A stretch of 64,000 nt of DNA from Akebia trifoliata (taxonomy: Eukaryota > Streptophyta > Magnoliopsida > Ranunculales > Lardizabalaceae), in NCBI GenBank assembly GCA_017979445.1, contig CM030719.1, positions 23,365,996 through 23,429,995 of the forward strand, given 5' to 3'. The notes below the pieces were generated by a model. The model had not been told where the DNA came from, searched no databases, and saw only the letters and a program-made list of their open reading frames with translations. Positions 9,248 through 21,689 of the stretch are shown here, piece by piece (the stretch's first letter is position 1; each line of letters begins with the position of its first letter). Position numbers and translations under genes: made by a program.

Positions 9248-12200
9248 GACCTGATTTGGGTTCCAAGAAACCTCAATCACAGAAGAACCATGGCTCTCTT
9301 TCTACAATTAGGGTTTTATTGTTCTTTCATTTCCAATTTCCAATTTCCAAAATCAAGCGCGGGAATTGAAAGAGTGGTTCTTTTCCATTAGATTTTTGAC
9401 AGTGTTGACGTCATTTAAGGACAATATTGCCGGGAAATGACTACTAGTTTTCGAGTCGAGCTGTAGTGAACTTCATATCGCACTTGTGCCAATCTCAAGG
9501 AGTTTACATTAAGAATTCAATAAAATCTCTAGGCAATCGTTATTTGTCCAATCACATGTGCGGTGTTACCAACATCATTTTATCTTATAAAAAATTTAGA
9601 ATAGTGCTGACTTGACCTCAAAATGGACTTCACATCCCACACCTTCTTTAGATACAAGTGAAAAAGCATATATTATTCCGATCCACTTTCACGTCAAGCT
9701 ATGCGATATGAGATTCAATCTTGGGTTCACTCCCGCATGACTCTATTTTATCTTATCAATTTTGGGGGAGTATTTGAATTACACGCACATTCTTTGTCCA
9801 TGTGATTATTTAAATTAGAATTAAATATTTTTATATTTAAAAGAAAGATTATTTTTTCAAAAAATTACAAAAAATGAATTAAGTTGATAGACAATCTAGT
9901 GTCTTAGTAAGTCGCTGGACTGTCCAACATTTTAATGTACTAAAATACATTATTTTATCAAAAATTCCATTTGAATGATTAAAATGTTGGATTGTCTAGC
10001 GTTTTAATTAACATGCCAACAATTTATTCTTCATTTAAAATGCTAGAGAGGCCAGCGAGTTACTCAAACGCCGGACTGTCTAGCGATTTATTTCATATTT
10101 GGTAAGATTTTTTTTAAGTACTAAAATATGAGAGTTACTATTTCCATACCAATTTTTACTATCGTCACACCAATTGTGTGCAATTCTTTGGTGATTTATA
10201 TAACAATTGGTGTGGCAATAGTAGCTCTCTAACATATTTAATTCTCTTTAGTATTGTGTATTATAACCTTTGCGAAAACACTATAAAAAGTTTTTAATGG
10301 CGTTCAAAAAACGTCATTAAATATGTTGATATAAATAATAATATAATTTTAAAAGTTGATCAATTTTAACTTTAGATTGGTGTGGGTTTCACATAATTTT
10401 AATATTTATTCATTGAGTTTGCATTGAACTTAGGCTCGTCGCCCTTGAACCCTACATGCACCTTTAGATATTTCAGTTGAAGATCTCATAATCTTAGATT
10501 GGTGGAACTAAATATGTTTTAATTTTTTTGAAATAACCAAGATGTTAATTTGCGTTACAATCAAATATAATATTATAGTATAAAAAATAGATGTGTAACG
10601 ACGAATGTTGAAGAGAAAGAACGAAAGCAAGGAAAAATGTTAAAAAATGATCTATAAATTCTAAGCACACGGAATGCTAAGAAATGTAGAAAAAAAGACT
10701 TTTATTCAAGTAAATGTTACGTTCATTGTTTTTTAAATGAAATTCTTGTAAATTGTTTAATTGGTAACATTTTCTTCAACAAGTAGAGCCATTTCATGTC
10801 TCTATAATTTGCTATGATAAAGAAGCAAAGTTTCTAAACATATCCCAATTGAATGATAAAATACCTAAGATATTAGCAATAGGTGAAAAGACGATCAGAT
10901 ATATAGAGCATGATTTTTGGTTGGTAGTCAAGACTACTAATTCTTTGAGAAGGGCGTAGAAATCGACTCGTCACTTGAACTTTGAATTTGTCAATCTCCT
11001 AAATACAAAAGTTTGATGTCACTTTGTGCAATATGATGTGGAACACTTGTTAATCCAACTAAATCTATAGGCTAATCTTTTAGTAGACTTAGATACACAA
11101 ACAAACAGATAAATGAATCCAAAAATTGTATCACTAGGCATTTTTCAGGGAAGACATCAATTTTTCAATGTTAAGGGAACAATAAATTTTTAATCTTTAG
11201 AGACGGCTTGGGCAGCTTGTGCTGGCCGGGATCCCATATATAATTATTTTATACAAATTCGTTTTAAAAGCTACCCCCATTCCAAACTGCTCCCGATTTG
11301 ATTGGTGATTATCTTTCGTCGTTCAGGGAATTAAATGAGAGACGATAGAATGAATTTTACCAAAAAGTGGGCCTATTTTTTATTTAATAACCGATTTAGA
11401 CATGCTCCTTCCCATTTTAATTAGTGAATATTAAGATGCCCACAACATTCCCAGATGAACTTGGTTTAATTAGAAAACTTACAACAAAATGACCTAAATA
11501 TACCCTCATTTTTAATATCTAGGCAAAAAACCCTCACTTTTTTCTCTCCAAAATTTACCATTTTCAAGCCTGTCAACCTTTATGAAAGACCCCAAATTCT
11601 TTAACATCTTGTTGAAAATCCCTGGCCTTTTTTATTATTATTACTAAAACACCATCATCCTATACTTCCTAGAAATTAATCTTATCTTGTTATTGAGATT
11701 TGAAAATTGGAGTTTGAATCTCAAGGTAGAAGATTAATTGAGGTAAAAAAAATTGACCCTACTAGTTGAAGTTAATGGATTTTGTAATAGAAATAAAGCG
11801 TTTTTGGATTGATATATAATAAATATGAAGGTATTTAGGTCATTTTCTTTAGTCTTCAATCTAGATTAAACTGGGGTGTAGGGGTATGTCATGAGTTTGA
11901 AAACACAAGGGTGTTTCAATATATTCACCAATAAGGAGAGGGAGAGGGAGAGGGGGGGGGGGGGGGGTCTAAATCATATCGAAAAGAAAGTTAATGAAGA
12001 GAAAAATGCTCAATTTTGTTCTCTCCCAAAGTGAAAGAAAGAGAACAAATTAATTTTAATATTAAGATGATAAAGTTAATTTTCTCTCAATTTATTTTTA
12101 TTAGGCACCTCAAATAATACAAAATTATTTTGAACGAAATTGCCCCTATAAAAGGATTTGCCTGACAAATATTTTCTCAGCAATTAAACACGCCTTTAAA

Positions 12201-13000
12201 TTTAAATAATCCGGAAACTCAGTGAAAGTCCCAATTTCAAGGTTACTTTATTATTTTAGTCTTAACTTTTGCCCACACGGTTTGGATTAAATAAATAAAA
12301 AAATAGGAAGAACGGGACACGATGGGCATTTTACTTTTGAGTCTGATTAGCCTTACTAACATAGTTAGGAAAATAGGCCTTATTAAACCTCATCCACCGA
12401 CAAAAAAGGACTCGAGATTTGAAATGAAATTCCTCGAGATTCATAAATATTTAGAATTATGTCCACACATCTCGAGGCATTTTTTCCTCAATATCTTAGT
12501 AAGGAAAGGGTTTCTCTTTTACGTTGATCCTATACAAGTTGCTACTCAGTTTTCTCTCCTCTTGATTTGATTTTTATCCATTATTATATCATGGGATACT
12601 TGTGTATTGGATGTTTTAATTTCAGAAATCCTAATTATCTAAAAGAGTCTTTATAGGCCAATTTCGAAAGAAAGAAGTTATTTATCATTTGCACCTTTTA
12701 AGTCCTTTATTTTCTTTTTCTCTTTTTATTTGTTCAAAGCTTTGTATGTATTTATTTCATTTTGTTTATTCTCATCAAATCCTATATTCTTGAAATTAAA
12801 TTTTTGGAAGATGGTTCTATAAATCTGATTCCACAGTATTTAAATTGACTTTTCTAACCTCAACCCACACCTGAGACTCTCCCTCAAATAGATGATTTTA
12901 GGATTCTGAATTAATGATGGATATATCCAAGTGTTTAATGCAAAATATTACCTCCAAAGCTTTGAAAGAGGGATTTCTTTCTAAATACCCCCAACTTCAG
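9248..13000. other. intergenic, repeat relics, no gene
   Basis: The first 150 bp upstream of the BARD1 start would be its promoter. From 9430 to 9760 there are traces of the element seen again at 31155-31500 ('cactttcacgtcaag'). At 9885-10085 the phrase 'ctggactgtccaacatttta' recurs in direct and inverted forms, giving a small palindrome. A run of about 17 G lies near 11952-11968. An open frame at 12322-12570 shows no family features. The rest is AT-rich with no recognisable gene. Confidence 0.5.
10130..10229. mobile_element. small Stowaway-like MITE
   Basis: The element is about 100 bp with terminal inverted repeats: 'gagagttactatttccatac' at the left and 'gtggcaatagtagctctc' at the right. 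It is closely related to the three copies inside the gene at 33971-42688. A TA occurs next to each end. Confidence 0.6.
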
Positions 13001-13002
13001 GT

Positions 13003-13050
13003 AACTTGGCGGCCCAGTTGGTAAACCTTTTCTCGCAAATTGTGTGGTCA
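13003..13050 (+). mobile_element. tRNA-derived SINE head (A-box like)
   Basis: 'ggcggcccagttggtaaacc' at about 13009-13028 matches an RNA polymerase III A-box context (cf. TRGCNNAGNNGG). The B box is weak. It is probably the remnant of a tRNA-derived SINE, not a functional tRNA. Confidence 0.4.
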
Positions 13051-13078
13051 TTGACTTAAAACTACCATTTAAAATGTC

Positions 13079-13400
13079 GAGATTAATGCTTGTAAAAAAG
13101 ATTGATGTCTATGATTGGACTGAAATATGTCGAGATCAACCATTCTGGATGATACAATGACTGAGATTAGTCATTTGTAATCTTATACCAACGATTTAGA
13201 TTGTTGAGATTAACACATATAAAAAAGATTGATCTCAACGATTGAATGAAAATAGGTTGAGATCTACCATTTTAAATGAGAAAATGGTCAAGATCAACCA
13301 TTTGTAGACTTATATTTGACGATTTAAATAGTTGAGATCAATACGTAAAAATAGTCAGTCTCAACTATTTGAATCAAAATAGGTTGAGATTAACCATAAT
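13079..13400. repeat. degenerate tandem repeat, about 127-bp period
   Basis: Units begin with 'gagattaatgc' at 13079, 'gagattaacac' at 13206 and 'gagatcaatac' at 13334. Spacing is 127 and 128 bp. Each unit contains several 'gttgagatyaaccat' words. The third copy is partial. Confidence 0.75.
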
Positions 13401-13504
13401 GTTATCCAAAGTGATTATTTCATATACCCCATTGCATATTTTAAACACCCCTATCTTCGACCTCTTGAAAAAAGCCCCGTGGCTAATTTTTATAATTTTA
13501 ATAG

Positions 13505-13690
13505 CAATTCGGCTGACCCATAGCTCAATTGGTTTAACACATTGCAAAGCAACTTTGTGATCGTGTTTACAAGTTCAGCCCCTGGCCAATTTTTATACTT
13601 TTATTTATTTTTTAGCGATTGAATCTTATTGACAATTGTTTCAAGTTCACCTTACCCCAGTTATGATAAAATAATAAATGATAAAAATGA
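13505..13690 (+). mobile_element. tRNA-derived SINE-like element
   Basis: 'catagctcaattggtttaac' (13518-13537) resembles an A box, and 'acaagttcagccc' (about 13569-13581) resembles a B box about 50 bp downstream. A related head, 'cataactcagttggtttgac', lies at 59408-59427. It does not fold as a full tRNA, so a SINE is the better reading. Confidence 0.5.
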
Positions 13691-14404
13691 AAGAAAAGTA
13701 TTAAATAGGAGATGACACTAATATAAATCAAATAACTGATTCTTCATTGTCAATATTGTAAAAATAATGTATAATTTTATGTAAAATAAATATATAATTC
13801 ACGTGTATTTTGCTTGTACATAAAAGGTCAAAAACAGTAACATGGTGAGAAATACAAAATTTTCTATTGTGTTTTGTGATAATATACACTAGGAAGAAAG
13901 TTTGAATTGGCTAAGATGTACTAGCTAATTCTCTTCCAATTTAGTCCCATTATGAATGGATCTCAAAATTCTGTATGATGTCTTATTTGTTTGTATTAGC
14001 AAGTAGCAACTTCTTCTTCTTCTTCCAATTTAGTCCCATTACAATTGGATCTCAAATTCACGATTATGTCTTATTTGTAGTAGCAACGATAATTGGTTTT
14101 TTTTACGAATATAATTAATCAGGATTAAACATTTGATGATAAAATTTCGTGAAATTTTACATCATTTATATACTAAATTGGCTCATTATCTAGACATTCG
14201 TGTGTGTTTGCATATAGGATCAGGTCCTGTTGACTCAAGAAATATGACTTAACGAATGACACAAGATCTTGACTATGTAAACACCAAATCTAACAATTGA
14301 GATATCTCAATGATACATATCCCGATATACTTATCTCAAATAAATTTCAAACTTTAGATTTTGTGCTTACACGATCGAGATCTTGTGTCTATATATATAT
14401 ATAT

Positions 14405-14840
14405 ATGACATCGTTCGGTAGACAAAATTCTCGACAACATTTTGTCCTATATGACAAAAAAGTTTCGGAATGGGCTAATTTTTTTTAGGATGATCTCTAT
14501 GGTGAGGAGACTATCCTTACGAAAAATTAGCCGATTCTAAAACTTCTAACCCTATGAAAAGTGGTTACAAACTAATAGTAGAAAATGAATGGATCACGAT
14601 TCTTCAACTTGTAAATTGGGGATAACAATTTCAGCATGGGCTGACTTTTTTGTGAGAATGATTCTTTCACCATAGAGATCATCCTCACAAAAAAAATCAG
14701 CCCATTATGAAACTTTTATCCCATATAGAAAAAACATGTTGTCTAAATTTTAGAACGTGAGGATGATCTCTATGATGAGGAGATCATCCTCACCAAATAT
14801 CAGCCCATTCCAAAACTTCTAATCCATATAGGATAAAACA
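14405..14840. mobile_element. hairpin MITE family, diverged full copy
   Basis: It contains two self-complementary blocks, each running from 'agtttcggaatgggct' through 'ggatgatctctatggtgag' back to the complement. Between them is the linker 'ggatcacgattcttcaactt'. The order matches the copies at 56167-57055, but with many substitutions and indels. Confidence 0.7.
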
Positions 14841-14859
14841 CGTAATACCTCTCCTTTTG

Positions 14860-15180
14860 TCTTTTAGTTAAACACATATCTTAGTCCAAACATTGTCCAC
14901 CACATTTACTTTCCAATAATACCTCTCCTTTTATCTTTTAGTTAAAAAGACAATTATATATTAGTCTTTTACATAATAAATACTTGTTTACATAATAAAT
15001 GCTAAGAAAATTTTAGTCTTTTTATTTAAATATTTTTTTTTAAATAAATGCATTAACAATCAATGCCAACATAATAAATGCATTTATTAGGGGCATAATG
15101 AATTTATTTATCATGTAAAAGATTAACATACTTTGTCATTTTTACTAAAAGACGATATATATAAGACACGGTTCAAGGTA
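14860..15180. mobile_element. AT-rich MITE, same family as 38577-38889
   Basis: It shares 'tttacataataaatgc', 'gacaatcaatgccaac'-like text and 'ttttactaaaagac' with the intronic element at 38577-38889. The two halves are partly self-complementary. Ends are not sharp. Confidence 0.55.
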
Positions 15181-15237
15181 CAACAATTGTGACAATGGTA
15201 TTTTATAAGTTCTTTTTGATAGGATTATTAGTTTTAG

Positions 15238-15440
15238 AAGGGGCTGGTTTTTGGTGAGGATGATCTACATGGTGAGGAGATCATTCTTACAAAAAAATCA
15301 GCCTACTCCAAAACTTCTAACCCCAGGTCAATACTTTCGTAAACCACTTTTCATCCTTACTAAAAATCAGCTCATTCTGAAACTTCTAACTTATACAAGA
15401 CAAAAACCAGTACCACAATTGTTGTCACTTGAACCATCCC
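15238..15440. mobile_element. hairpin MITE family, degraded copy
   Basis: 'ggctggtttttggtgaggat' is followed by the complement 'atcagcctactccaaaactt', and a second half block ('atcagctcattctgaaactt') lies downstream. It is the same family as 14405-14840. Confidence 0.65.
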
Positions 15441-15589
15441 TATATATATATTGATGACAAGGTGTTTAGACCCGTTCTGGTAAAAAGATTAATTTTGAAA
15501 AGGGTATCTTTTTTTGCTAAGCGAGAAAAGAATTTAATTAAAGAATAAGGAATCTACAAGGCATATCTTCTGTTTAGACATCAGCATTG

Positions 15590-15960
15590 GGGAACCTAAT
15601 TGTTGACCCCAATGACATCAGACCTTCTTTCAATCGGCAAAGAGAGTCAGGAAGAGCCTTATTTGAGAGTAGCGAAAGTAAAGAGGAGGGCTTCACTGAT
15701 GATCTGGGCCATGCAGTCGTATCCTCTTTGCTTACTAGTTCTGGCTAGCGAGAAGCCAAGCTTCCATTTGCTGGGCATGGGTTTACTCACTCCTTTATAG
15801 TGCAGTTTTGTCAAGTATTGTCACAGTCATCCCAAGGTGCGTAAGATGGGGGCCCTTCTCTGAGTAGCTCAAGGAGGTATTGTTAATCAAACCAACCGCC
15901 GATGAAACTTTTCCCGTGACTTTGGGCGATGCCTTGCCTAACCACCAGTAGGATTTTTAG
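15590..15960 (+). other. GC-richer coding-like island, possibly organellar in origin
   Basis: Against a very AT-rich background this stretch is compositionally balanced. It keeps an open frame of about 50 codons from 15591 (reading LGNLIVDPNDIRPSFNRQRE...) to a TAG at 15747. No start, splice context or known domain is visible. The style resembles plant mitochondrial spacer or ORF DNA transferred to the nucleus, but I could not place it. An unrelated gene relic is equally possible. Confidence 0.3.
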
Positions 15961-18289
15961 GGTGGTTTTATTAAAACTATTAGTGGTTTTAGAAAGCCTG
16001 TAAAATTGTTTATTTTGTAGTGTAAATCGGAACCATACCTTGTGTCATTGATTTTAATAAACCAATTTAAGAAACCTTTAGAAAACAAGATAGTCTCCCC
16101 TTTGTGCAAATTTAATCAAACTTACTTCTTTGATTACTAAACTCACCTGCTCCTCTCTCTCTCTCTCTCTTCTTTGGATCGGCTAGGGTTTACCATATTG
16201 ATGGATTAGGATCTACCACACTAGATTAATGAGTGCTCAACGTTTTGGTTGATTGCTATAAAAGGGGTGACAATCCATTATTAATAAGGATTCTTCCTTA
16301 TTCTAACAATTTATGGTTTTCCAATATATCAACATTCCTTTTGTATAGGCACTAAGCATATGTCTCACCAGGGAGTGATTTTTAGCTCACAACCCAACAC
16401 CGTTTTGAAATGTGGCACTAATACATAAGTAATAGGAGAGAAATTTCTCTCTCCTGCCCACACTAGAAATCTTAATTAGTTTTGTGGGATGGGATCCACA
16501 TGGATTATCATATTGACAATCAAACACCACAATCTTATAGATTTCATGACAAACCTCATGGTAAAAAAATGAAAAAAGAAAAAACAAAGTTTTTTGAGTT
16601 AATCAATGATATTGAAAATGGACACCTACCGAGCACCCAAATTTAAATTAAAATACATCAATGAAAAATAACCTTTTTTTTATATATAAAAAATCATAAA
16701 ATTTCATCCTCTACAACACTATTGTATTGGATCATATTTTTGAATGTCACAAGGAGATCTTATCATGAAATTTTGATTTATTTAGTATGAGTAGGAGAGA
16801 GAAAACTTCTATTAATATTGTCATTAGTGCCATATGTCAAAATGGTATTGGCATGTGAGCAAACAATCACTCCTCGCACAGTGGCATACTCAATCAACTC
16901 CCTGACGTGGACAAGTTTTGGAACCGAAGAACTATTCACTTTAGGATACACTTTTTTATGGGGAAGTGCAATCATGTATCCTGAGGCTTACAAATCTATG
17001 GTTCCCGAACTTGTCATGTTAGGAAGTTGATTGAGTATGCCACCTGGCGAGTCATGTTATCACAACTCTTTTAGGTATTAAGGAACTGGTTAATTAAATC
17101 TCTTGTCAATCCAAAGTCGAACCCTTTGTTTCCAATATAGTCTTACTTGGAGATCTTTTTATGTCTCATACCTTATTGATCATCTCATATGATCAACAGA
17201 ACTTGATTATATTTGTTCCACGAAAGAAGGACCACTTAGCTAAGTGGTAAGACTTTGGGAGGATGTTCTCAAGGTCTTAGGTTCAAACGTTTGAACCAGA
17301 CCAAATTTGCACCCCTAGTGTCAAGGGCATTTTCATAATTTTTTCAATTTCTTTTAGGCAAAGCTTACTTGGTACCAAGATAATGATATTTAAGTCTAAT
17401 ATTGAGTTTTTCCTACCGTAGCATGATTTTTAAGGGCATGTGTATTTTGGTAATTTTGTTATTATTTTTTTTTTTTTTGCATAAGGCCTCGTTTGGTTTA
17501 AAAATGATTATTTCTATGTCTAGGGTTGTATTTTTCTAGTGTAGCGTGACCTCTAAGTGTAATTTGCATATTTCGAGATGTTTGTGGAACGTGAACCAAT
17601 GTGTGCATAATTTCTATGTTGTCGAAGCGATCAAAGAAACTCAAAAAATATCTGAAAATCTAGGATGACATCAAAAGAGATCCGGAATCTAAGAAAGGTA
17701 TTAAATAAAATTTGGGAAGACTGAAGAATTTTGAAATCTAAAGATTAAATTAGGAGAAACATTGCAGAAGCTTTAGAGTTCTCCATCATTATTGGCTCAT
17801 CTTATTCACTGCAACCAAGGTGACAAATTGAGAAATAGAGCGAGTGCAAAAATGGGTTGTCCACACATTCCAACATGAATCATTGATATCAACATCAAAT
17901 TGTCAATCTCGACAATTTAAATTATTGGTCTTAACGATTTAAATCTTGATTCCCGACAATTTGAATTAGCCATTTTATCGAGGTGAGCAGGCATTAAAAT
18001 ATATATATATACAAATTGGTTTGTTAAGATAACACCCCAAAACTCAAAGTGCATATAGAAACACCTCCCTTCTGCAAAGTCTATTAAGTAAAATTTCCAA
18101 AATATAATAAAATAGGGATTTATCAACTCTAAGAACAAAAAAATGGTAAATCTATTCGGTTCAATTATTAGTTGCCTTGAACATCAAAATATTATATGAG
18201 TAATAAAAGAAGACAATTGGTTGATTCTCATCTATCACACCACACTTCTGTAGTGATCGGATTCTTGAGATGAAATCAATTGCCACATC
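15961..18289. other. intergenic, no gene recognised
   Basis: It holds a CT microsatellite at about 16152-16172. A moderately complex patch at 16780-17050 has short open frames on both strands and no recognisable domain. The SINE at 17231-17340 is listed separately. From 17880 to 17970, 'cgacaattt...aacgattt' words recall the tandem repeat at 13079-13400. Nothing here supports a gene. Confidence 0.5.
17231..17340 (+). mobile_element. tRNA-derived SINE
   Basis: 'cttagctaagtggtaagac' (17235-17253) is a good A box. 'aggttcaaacgtttg' (about 17279-17293) is a good B box. Spacing is as in a tRNA-derived SINE head. The text beyond it is not tRNA-like. Confidence 0.6.
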
Positions 18290-19931
18290 AGACGGAGTCG
18301 CCAACATTAATTAATTGGGTGTAAATGCCACCCAATTTAATTATGATTTTAAAATTTTTTTTTTTTTTTTTTTACGAGTTGACTCCAGAGAAGACCTACG
18401 AATCAAAGATTTGGATTCAAAGGTTCATTTGTAATTCAAGGAAGGTGTTAAGCACTCCAACTCACTCGTTAAACGTTTTTTGACTCATGTGATTTTTATT
18501 TATTAGTTTTCGATATTTACAACTTATATACAGTGAATAGAATCAAGATTTAAATAAATCATAAGTATTGCACCTATTTATCGTTCGAGAATTTCTGACT
18601 CATTCCCCGACATTGCCTTCCATTCTCGTCGAATCGATAGGTGAACCCATGATTTAACTAAATCTGACTCAATGTAGTGGTGTATGCAAGTGCTATTTTA
18701 AAGATTTATTGAAATTTTGCAAAATGAGTTGACTAATAATTATTACAACAAAATTTAGATTTTTTTATATACAATCAGGATTAATTTCAATTTGTTGAAT
18801 TTAGAATCACAATGATAACATCTTTTACCAAGTCAACTTAATGATTGACACAAACCCAAAATTTTCAAAATCTTATCTCAAATGTTTGATTTTCCCAACG
18901 CCAACTCAAAATTCCATTTTTTATAGAATAAAAAAAATATCCTAAGATAATATGATTTTATGATACTAAGGTCTGTTCTTTACAGAAATCAACTAATTTT
19001 TCTTATAGCATAAATCAATCCAAAACAAACTTGATTTTTGAGCAATCAAAATATTCTTTTGATTTTTTCACTAAAAAATAGTTTTAAAAATCTGTGTTTT
19101 TTTGCATCACTAAAACAGTACAAAAATAAAATGTTTGTAGCATGAAACCAGTCCCAATAAAAACAATTTTATACTACAAAACAACCCCATAAAAATGGAT
19201 TTTAAATACCAAATCAATCCTAAAGAACATCAAATTTTTTTTGTTACAAATTCAATTCACAAAACTATATGTTATGCCACCAAACAATTCAAATAAATTT
19301 GATTTTTAAAAGTTCAGATTTGGTATCACCAAAACAATCCAAAAATTCAGATTTTTAACTCTCAAAACTAATCCCAAAATTCAAACTTTATATATATAAA
19401 TGGCTCAAAAATTCAAATTCTTGTGTATTCCAAAAAAGTCATGTGCAATTAGAATCCATTAATACGAAGAAATTGAATTGAAATCCGAATGTTAATGACG
19501 AGTCAACTAGGTATTAGGTATTGACAAGTTCACAAAAAATAATATTTTAAAGATTTAAAACAAACACATTCACTTCAAGCCGTGACAATCATGTGTCGTC
19601 ATGTTCTATGCAAGAGATGACGTCCTCATAAAAATTGCAATCAAATTAGATGATAGTTATCACACAAAATAACTATCTCTAACAAAATTATGTTGCATTA
19701 GACAAGAAAATTTTGAATTTTTTAACATTTATGGTTTCATTAAATAGGGTAGCCGTAGAAAAAAGCCTTTCGAACTTGATATGAATAAATCCACATTCTC
19801 TGAAAAAACATAAATTTCAAATTTAGATCATCTTTTACCCATTCAAATCATCATTCCTGGAAATTATCTATCATTAAGAGAAATAAAAATAGAAGTTTTG
19901 AAATTTGAATCTCCTTTCTTGATTATAGAGG

Positions 19932-21172
19932 TAAAATCTCAGATCCCGTCGATTCTTCAAGGTTTACCCATAACAATCAATCTTTATTATTCTTAATGTG
20001 CTCAAACGATCAAAAATCATATAGAAAAATAATCATAGAAAAGAAAAAATGGGGGAGAAGACAAAACACAAGATTTGTTCACTGAATTTGTCTCAAAATT
20101 GAACTACGTCCCGGGCTTCGAAGAGCCATTCCACTATTCCTGACATCATTACAAGATCTACAAAAAGAAACCTAACATCCTATCTTTTTTTCCTCCCCAT
20201 CCCATCTTTTACATAATAACTCTCTTTATATAGATACAAAAGCCAAATCCTAAAAAAGAAAGACAAAGCATCTAAGATTATCTATTAAATATATCCTTAT
20301 TTAGAAATACTACAACATCCGAATCCGAATTCAAAATCTGATGGATCCTACGAGCCAACATTTGAATTCAAATTCAAGAAATCTATCAGATATCCGATAA
20401 TATTCAATCCTATAAAAACCCTATAAAAATTGATTCCTTTTGTACCATCGTCTTTAGCCTGTACCAAGATTTTCCTTCTCTCCAAAACCAATCTCAACCC
20501 TTATTTTTTAATTTCAATAGCAGTCATCCTCAACTTTCAAACATCAAGGAAAAAAATTGATTTTTGGGGAATAGAAAAATGTTGGAAATTTTGAACAAAA
20601 AAATCAAGTGTTGTATGGATTACATTGAAGATGAGATTGAATCCTACTTCAACTTTTGTTCAAGGATGAAGCCATTGGATTTGGAAGGAAAAAAAAAAAA
20701 AAAGATGAAGAGGGTTTTGGGTGGGAGACAGATGGAATCATGGAAAGGCATGGGTTTTGTCTTTTGTTATATAATAATATCTAAAAAATATTTTGTTATA
20801 TAATATGAATACATAACATATATATTTAAATCGAAGTGGATATTATCAAATCTTATTTTGCAACATCTGAATTCATATTTGAAACTATTCGAATCTTAAA
20901 ATAACATCTGAATCTGAATTCGATATTCGAAAATTTCGAATAATATATAATTTTTTGGATTTGAATTTGGATTTCGACTATTCATTGACAGCCCTAAAAT
21001 AGATATTCTCTAGTTAATTAGGAGACTTTCTATTTCTGGATAAGATTATTAATAAAATCTAATTCAAAATATATTATCAAAACCTCGAGATTCGCATTAA
21101 ATATGCCATGTGACCAATATTTACCTTATTTACGTCACATGTCTAATTCCGATTTTACCCTCTATAGTTAAC
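19932..21172 (+). repeat. left direct repeat (LTR-like), split by an insertion
   Basis: 19932-20309 and 20996-21172 together match 23162-23698 in order. Shared landmarks are 'aaatctcagatccygtcgat', 'ataacaatcaatct', 'agacaaaacacaagatttgt', 'ttacataataactctcttta' and 'aaatatgccatgtgac'. The 685 bp between the halves (20310-20994) is absent from the right copy. Confidence 0.75.
20310..20994. mobile_element. element nested in the left LTR-like repeat
   Basis: The matched empty site is in the right repeat ('atctagaaata' directly followed by 'gatactccctag'). The insert is flanked by 'tagaaata' and 'taaaatag', an imperfect 7-8 bp duplication as expected for hAT-type elements. Its ends are rich in 'atccgaatccgaattc' words and its right end is 'attgacagccct'. 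A GC-poor open frame at 20564-20803 has no recognisable domain. Confidence 0.6.
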
Positions 21173-21305
21173 CCCCTCTCGTAGGTGGAAATTGGTGAGG
21201 TCGAAATCCACTTACGAGAATATTATGTTACTCTTTTATTGTCAATTTAATTTATGAAAATCTTGTTCCCTTATTTTCCTTAGTCGAGATGGTGGTCACT
21301 CAAGA

Positions 21306-21675
21306 TCGAGCTAAACTGATTTTGGGCTGAATTGATCTAGCCTCGGGTAGAGTTGAGCAAACTTCGGGTAGAACTGAGCAGATTTTGGGCAGAGTTGAGC
21401 TGGTTTGGGCTCGAAATGGTCTGGCTTCGAGTAGAGTTGAGTAAACTTTGGGTAGAACTGAGTAGACTTTGGGTAGAGCAAAGCTGGTTTGGCTTCAAGT
21501 AGAGCTGAGCAGACTTTGGGCATATCTAAACTGGTTTAGGCCCGAACTGTTCTGGCTTTGAGTAAAGTTGAACAAATTTTAAGCAGATCTAAACTGGTTT
21601 AGGCCCGAAATGTTCTGACTTTGAGTAGAGTTAAGCAAACTTTGGGTAGAGCTAAACAAACTTTGGGTTGAACTA
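21306..21675. repeat. minisatellite 1, about 21-bp unit
   Basis: Tandem variants of 'gggtagagttgagcaaactt' repeat about 15 times with a looser higher-order pattern. The minus strand reads as YPKFAQL-like heptads, a by-product of the 21-bp period rather than a gene. A detached patch of the same unit lies at 22675-22795. Confidence 0.8.
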
Positions 21676-21689
21676 CTATCTCTTGAGGC

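Noticed and set aside
13505..13600. True tRNA gene
   Set aside because: A and B boxes are present, but no acceptor stem or anticodon arm can be drawn. SINE head is the better reading.
21311..21523. 70-residue heptad-repeat protein on the minus strand
   Set aside because: Product of the 21-bp minisatellite period. There is no start context, conserved domain or flanking gene.
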